DNA from: Holophagaceae bacterium UBA1801
GTDB taxonomy: Bacteria; Acidobacteriota; Holophagae; Holophagales; Holophagaceae
DNA length: 20,764 nt
Direction of reading: 5' to 3'
Assembly (NCBI GenBank): GCA_002319925.1
Contig: DCFP01000161.1
Coordinates: 1 to 20,764 of the forward strand
A model generated the notes under the pieces. That model did not search any database and was not told where the DNA came from. It worked only from the letters and a program-made list of their open reading frames with translations. The stretch's first letter is position 1. Each line of letters opens with the position of its first letter. Both the position numbers and the translations under genes were made by a program. Positions 17,350 through 20,764 of this stretch are shown piece after piece.

Positions 17350-17381
17350 GACCCATAGCCTGGGAGCACAGGAGAAAGACG

Positions 17382-18425
17382 ATGACGACACTCAGACACA
17401 CTCTGTTCGCGGTTCTGACCTGCGCGGTCACCGCCGTTGGTTCCGCCCAGACCATCTCCCTGCAGGGGGCTGGCGCGACCTTCCCCTATCCGCTCTATTC
17501 GAAATGGATGGCTGAATACCAGAAGGTCAATCCTTCGGTCCAGATCAACTATCAGTCCATCGGCTCCGGTGGCGGCATCAAGCAGATCATCGAGCGCACC
17601 GTGGACTTCGGCGCGAGCGATGCGGAGATGACGCCCCAGGAAACCGCCAAGGCGCCTGCGAAGCTTTACCACATTCCCATGACCCTGGGTGCCGTGGTGC
17701 TGACCTACGAGGTGCCCGGCGTCGGCACGGGCCTGAAGCTGTCCCAGGATGTGCTCGCCAATATCTTCCTCGGCAAGATCACGAACTGGAACGATCCCAA
17801 GATTGCCGCTCTGAATCCTGGCGTGAAGTTCCCCGCCACGCCCATCACCGTGGCTTACCGCTCGGACGCCAGCGGCACCACCAACGTATTCACCGAATAC
17901 ATGGCCAAGATCAGCCCTGAGTGGAAGGGGAGCGTCGGCTCCGGCAAGAGCGTGAGGTGGCCCGTGGGCCTCGGTGGCAAGGGCAACGAGGGCGTCACCG
18001 GCCTCGTGAAGGGCACACCCGGCGGCATCGGCTATGTCGAGCTGGCCTACGCCAACCAGAACAAGATGCCCGTGGCCGTGCTGAAGAACCGCGCCGGCAA
18101 GTTCATGACCCCGGCACTCGAGGGCGTCACCGCCGCTGCCGCTGGCCAGAAGCTCACCGACGATCTCACCCTCTCCCTGACCGATAGCCCCAACCCGGCC
18201 GCCTATCCCATCTCCGCCTTCACCTACCTCCTGGTGTACCAGGAGCAGCAGGACGCCACCAAGGGCAAGGCGCTAGTGGACTACATCTGGTGGGCCATCC
18301 ACGACGGTCAGAAGCTGGGCGCCGCCCTTGATTACGCGGCCCTGCCCAAGGATGTGGTGCCCGTCATCGAGACCCGCCTGAAGATGATCACCGCCAACGG
18401 GAAGCCCCTCCTCGTCAAGAAGTGA
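17382..18425 (+). CDS. pstS: Phosphate ABC transporter, periplasmic phosphate-binding protein
   Basis: 347 residues. Signal peptide 1 to about 22 (LFAVLTCAVTAVGSA-Q). The mature N-terminus has the phosphate-loop motif GAGATFPYPLYSKWM (29-43), then YQSIGSGGGIKQI and DFGASDAEMTPQE, and SDASGTTNVFTEYM (161-174), all standard PstS phosphate-contact segments. It delivers phosphate to the PstCA channel. GGAGAAAG precedes the ATG by three bases. It is first gene of pst, directly under the triple Pho box. The next gene of the operon probably starts 130 bp later, after hairpin copy 2. Confidence 0.97.
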   Translation: MTTLRHTLFAVLTCAVTAVGSAQTISLQGAGATFPYPLYSKWMAEYQKVNPSVQINYQSIGSGGGIKQIIERTVDFGASDAEMTPQETAKAPAKLYHIPMTLGAVVLTYEVPGVGTGLKLSQDVLANIFLGKITNWNDPKIAALNPGVKFPATPITVAYRSDASGTTNVFTEYMAKISPEWKGSVGSGKSVRWPVGLGGKGNEGVTGLVKGTPGGIGYVELAYANQNKMPVAVLKNRAGKFMTPALEGVTAAAAGQKLTDDLTLSLTDSPNPAAYPISAFTYLLVYQEQQDATKGKALVDYIWWAIHDGQKLGAALDYAALPKDVVPVIETRLKMITANGKPLLVKK

Positions 18426-18491
18426 CATGGAACTCGAACGGAAGCCGTCGCGCCCAGATAGCCTGGCTGATTCCTCGATCAGCCGGTATAA

Positions 18492-18542
18492 GGGGCCGCG
18501 TCAAAACAAAATGAACAGTGCAGTTTGTTTTGAAGCGGCCCC
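18492..18542. repeat. 51-nt two-tier hairpin element, copy 2, between pstS and pstC
   Basis: The outer stem pairs GGGGCCGC (18492-18499) with GCGGCCCC (18535-18542), 8 perfect bp. A 3x3 internal loop (GTC with GAA) follows, then an inner stem AAAACAAA (18503-18510) with TTTGTTTT (18524-18531), around a 13-nt apical part. Compared with copy 1, the third outer pair is G-C instead of A-T and the inner stem has changed sequence while staying paired. No T-tract follows, so it is not a classical terminator. Confidence 0.65.
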
Positions 18543-18555
18543 CAATCTCGGCGAG

Positions 18556-19527
18556 ATGCCCTCCCGGAATGAGCCAGGCTCTTCCGGAGGGCTCCGCGCC
18601 CTGCTGGGTGGCAATTTCGGGGACTGGACCTTCCGGCTCCTGACGGCCATCTTCGCGGCTTTGGCCGTGCTGCTCCTGGCGGCCATGGCCTACCAGATGG
18701 CGCGAGCCTCCGTGCCAAGCATCAAGACCTTCGGGTGGAAGTTCCTCACCTCCACCGAATGGGATCCCGTTCTCGATTCTTACGGCGCGTTGCCCTACAT
18801 CTTCGGCACCGTGGTCTCCTCGGTGCTTGCCCTGGTGATCGCGCTACCCGTGGCCCTGGGCGTGGCCGTCTACCTGGCGGAGCTGGCGCCGCTGTGGGTG
18901 CGGCGTCCCCTGGGCATCCTCGTGGAACTCCTCGCCGCCATTCCCAGCGTCATCTACGGACTCTGGGGCATCTTCGTGATGTCGCCCTGGCTGCGGGATT
19001 TCGTGCAGCCCACGCTCCAGAAGTTCTTCGGCTGGACGCCTTTCTTCAAGGGCATTCCCCGGGGCTTCGGCATGATGGCGGGCTGCCTGGTGCTGGCCAT
19101 CATGATCCTGCCAACGATTGCTTCCGTGAGCCGCGACGTGCTCCTGGCCGTGCCCAACACGATCCGCGAAGGGGCGCTGGCGCTGGGCGCCACGCGGTGG
19201 GAAATGGTTCGCAAGGCCGTGCTTCCCTGCGCCAAGAGCGGCATCCTCGGCGGTGTGATCCTGGGCCTGGGCCGGGCATTGGGTGAAACGATGGCGGTGA
19301 CCATGGTCATCGGCAACCGCCCGGAGATCTCCTGGTCCCTCTTCGCGCCCGGCCACAGCCTCGCCAGCGTCATCGCCAGCAACTACGCCGAGGCCTCGGG
19401 CGATCTCTACCTCAGCACCCTCACGGAACTGGGGCTCATCCTCTTCGGCGTGACCCTGCTGCTGAACATCATGGCCCGGCTCCTCATCTGGCGCGTGGGC
19501 CGCGGGCCCGACGGGGCGAGGCACTGA
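18556..19527 (+). CDS. pstC: Phosphate ABC transporter permease PstC
   Basis: 323 residues from the ATG at 18556, with six predicted membrane helices. The first is about residues 25-47; the ABC-permease EAA-type loop is at NTIREGALALGATRWEMVRKAVLP, followed by GRALGETMAVTMVIGN, typical of PstC. With PstA it forms the phosphate channel. The frame is open back to an ATG at 18427, two bases after the pstS stop, and another ATG (18511) lies in the loop of hairpin copy 2. I prefer 18556 because the upstream stretch is the hairpin element and its translation (with MNSAVCFEAAP) is unlike a permease N-terminus. The ribosome site at 18556 is weak, so this start is less sure than the gene itself. Confidence 0.9.
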   Translation: MPSRNEPGSSGGLRALLGGNFGDWTFRLLTAIFAALAVLLLAAMAYQMARASVPSIKTFGWKFLTSTEWDPVLDSYGALPYIFGTVVSSVLALVIALPVALGVAVYLAELAPLWVRRPLGILVELLAAIPSVIYGLWGIFVMSPWLRDFVQPTLQKFFGWTPFFKGIPRGFGMMAGCLVLAIMILPTIASVSRDVLLAVPNTIREGALALGATRWEMVRKAVLPCAKSGILGGVILGLGRALGETMAVTMVIGNRPEISWSLFAPGHSLASVIASNYAEASGDLYLSTLTELGLILFGVTLLLNIMARLLIWRVGRGPDGARH

Positions 19528-19528
19528 C

Positions 19529-20368
19529 ATGGGTCACTACTACCGCAGGAAATTCATCGACATCATCGCTCGCTGGGGCAGCCTGGCCATGGTGCTACTG
19601 GCCATCGTGCCTCTCGTAGCTGTACTTGGTTACTTGGTGATGAAAGGCATCGGGGGCCTGTCCTGGTCCTTCTTCACGGAACTGCCCAAACCGGTCGGAG
19701 AAACGGGCGGCGGCATGGCCAATGCCTTGACTGGTTCTGCCATTCTGGTGGGAATGGCCTGCGCCATTGGGCTTCCCGTGGGCTTGCTGGGAGGCATCTA
19801 CCTGGCCGAATACGGAGATAACGCCTTCGGCAAGGGCGTCCGCTTCTGCACGGACGTGCTCTCCGGCGTCCCATCCATCACCGTGGGCATCTTCGTCTAT
19901 TCGCTGATCGTCCTGCGCATGCGGCGCTTCAGCGCCCTCGCAGGGGCCGTAGCCCTGGCCATCCTGATGCTGCCCATCGTCATGCGCACCACGGAAGAAC
20001 TGTTGCGCCTGGTGCCCGTGACTCTGCGCGAAGGCGGTCTGGCGCTTGGGCTGCCCAAGTGGCGCGTGATCCTCGGTGTCGTGCTCCGCACGGGCGCGTC
20101 GGGCATCGCCACGGGCGTCATGCTCGCCATCGCCCGCGTGGCGGGCGAGACCGCGCCGCTGCTCTTCACCGCCTTCGGCAGCCGGTTCATTTCGCTGAAG
20201 CTGGACCAGCCCATGGGCAGCCTGCCCGTGCAGATCTACACCTACGCCGTTTCACCGTACGAGGACTGGCACCGCCAGGCCTGGGCCGCCGCCCTGGTCC
20301 TGGTGATGCTGGTGCTTGCCTTCAACCTGCTGGCCCGGGTCATCACCCGGCGGAAAGGCGAGTCATGA
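19529..20368 (+). CDS. pstA: Phosphate ABC transporter permease PstA
   Basis: 279 residues and six predicted membrane helices. Family signs: GGIYLAEYGDNAFG after helix 2, SGVPSITVGIFVYSLIV, the cytoplasmic coupling loop LVPVTLREGGLALGLPKWRVILGVVLRT, and ARVAGETAPLLFTAFG. It pairs with PstC to form the membrane channel. It begins one base after the pstC stop with GAGGCAC upstream, and its stop overlaps the pstB start (ATGA), showing tight coupling. Confidence 0.96.
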   Translation: MGHYYRRKFIDIIARWGSLAMVLLAIVPLVAVLGYLVMKGIGGLSWSFFTELPKPVGETGGGMANALTGSAILVGMACAIGLPVGLLGGIYLAEYGDNAFGKGVRFCTDVLSGVPSITVGIFVYSLIVLRMRRFSALAGAVALAILMLPIVMRTTEELLRLVPVTLREGGLALGLPKWRVILGVVLRTGASGIATGVMLAIARVAGETAPLLFTAFGSRFISLKLDQPMGSLPVQIYTYAVSPYEDWHRQAWAAALVLVMLVLAFNLLARVITRRKGES

Positions 20369-20764
20369 GCACCCTTTTGCTTCCTTCACCAACCGCCTTC
20401 AGGACCACCCTTACCCAGAAAGAGGCCGTGGCCGACAAGCCCATGGAAATGGCGACGGAGGAACCCGCCCCCCAGGCCGAGGCGCGCATCAAGATCCAGG
20501 CCGAGGATGTGAACGCCTGGTTCGGGAAAACCCATGTGCTGAAGGGCATCTCCATGGAGGTCGCCTACCAGCGCGTGACCGCCCTCATCGGTCCATCGGG
20601 GTGCGGCAAATCCACCTTCATCCGCTGCCTCAACCGGCTGCATGAAGTAGTGCCCGGCGCGCGCATCCAGGGCAGGATCCTCCTGGACGGCGAGGACATC
20701 TACAAGCGCAGCCTGGATCCCGTGCTCCTGCGCAAGCGCGTGGGCATGGTCTTCCAGCGGCCCA
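20365..20764 (+). CDS. pstB: Phosphate ABC transporter ATP-binding protein, N-terminal part (cut by window edge)
   Basis: 133 codons are visible before the window ends. Walker A is present as GPSGCGKST (residues 75-83), followed by the PstB-specific FIRCLNRLHEVVPGARIQG and, at the very end, the Q-loop VFQRP. The signature motif and Walker B lie outside. An N-terminal extension of about 40 residues precedes the core (IKIQAEDVNAWFG); starting at an inner ATG (residue 27 or 29) would shorten it. The ATG at 20365 overlaps the pstA stop and has GGAAAGG upstream, so I keep it. It powers phosphate uptake through PstCA. Confidence 0.95.
   Translation, partial: MSTLLLPSPTAFRTTLTQKEAVADKPMEMATEEPAPQAEARIKIQAEDVNAWFGKTHVLKGISMEVAYQRVTALIGPSGCGKSTFIRCLNRLHEVVPGARIQGRILLDGEDIYKRSLDPVLLRKRVGMVFQRP

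Larger units (their letters stand above)
17069..17381. other. 313-bp divergent control region between the Cys-tail gene and pstS
   Basis: It holds a putative minus-strand promoter (17195-17223) for the Cys-tail operon and, on the other side, three phased Pho-box repeats (17317-17349) with a possible -10 for pstS. Open minus-strand frame through here (17069-17323) lacks a ribosome site and is not needed for the downstream protein. I see no further gene. Confidence 0.5.

Noticed and set aside
18427..18555. PstC start at 18427 or 18511
   Set aside because: The stretch is mostly the repeated hairpin element; 18511 lies in its loop without a ribosome site, and the encoded residues are unlike a permease N-terminus. 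Not fully excluded.

Overview
This is a G+C-rich bacterial segment of ordinary Gram-negative gene style: Sec-type signal peptides, a quinone-linked DHODH, a large hybrid kinase and PhoB-type boxes. The gene set (membrane pyrophosphatase, two-REC GGDEF protein with a CxxC...CxxC linker, SBP_bac_3 hybrid kinase, Pit with DUF47, Pst) would fit an Acidobacteriota/Holophagae-like or deltaproteobacterial-type organism. That placement is inference only; no rRNA or marker gene is present.

Layout. (1) 1-626, minus: the N-terminal part of a membrane pyrophosphatase, cut by the window edge, with its own promoter. (2) 1072-1467, plus: a small SEC-C/YchJ-type protein. (3) 1505-4211, minus: pyrD, an SDR reductase overlapping it by 4 bp, and a nitrilase-superfamily hydrolase behind a repeat-rich control region. 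(4) 4399-6093, plus: a COG2509-like FAD oxidoreductase that appears to start at TTG. (5) 6169-11381, plus: a signalling pair, REC-Cys4-REC-GGDEF followed 11 nt later by a 1210-residue hybrid kinase (SBP_bac_3, TM, GAF-like, HisKA, HATPase, REC, REC, Hpt). (6) 11474-13141, plus: DUF47 (PhoU-like) and Pit phosphate transporter behind a two-repeat Pho-box. (7) 13138-17068, minus: a compact three-gene operon. (8) 17382-20764, plus: pstS-pstC-pstA-pstB (last gene cut by the edge) behind three perfectly phased 11-bp Pho-box repeats.

The most interesting part is region 7. Its first gene is a DUF2207-like single-span membrane protein whose last ~55 residues carry 11 cysteines, nine of them in a strict every-fourth-residue array (Cys-His-Ser-Ala repeats). 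The next gene overlaps it by 4 bp and encodes a radical SAM/SPASM enzyme with a PqqD-like N-terminal domain, the architecture of peptide (RiPP) maturases. The third gene, again overlapping, encodes a four-helix membrane protein of unknown family. The straightforward reading is that the radical SAM enzyme modifies the cytoplasmic Cys-rich tail of a membrane-anchored substrate. The operon lies exactly between two phosphate-uptake loci.

A second unexplained feature is a pair of ~51-nt imperfect hairpins (4312-4363 and 18492-18542). They share the outer stem and the position of an internal loop, but their inner stems differ in sequence while staying paired. One copy lies between pstS and the most likely pstC start, where it could set unequal expression of binding protein and permease.
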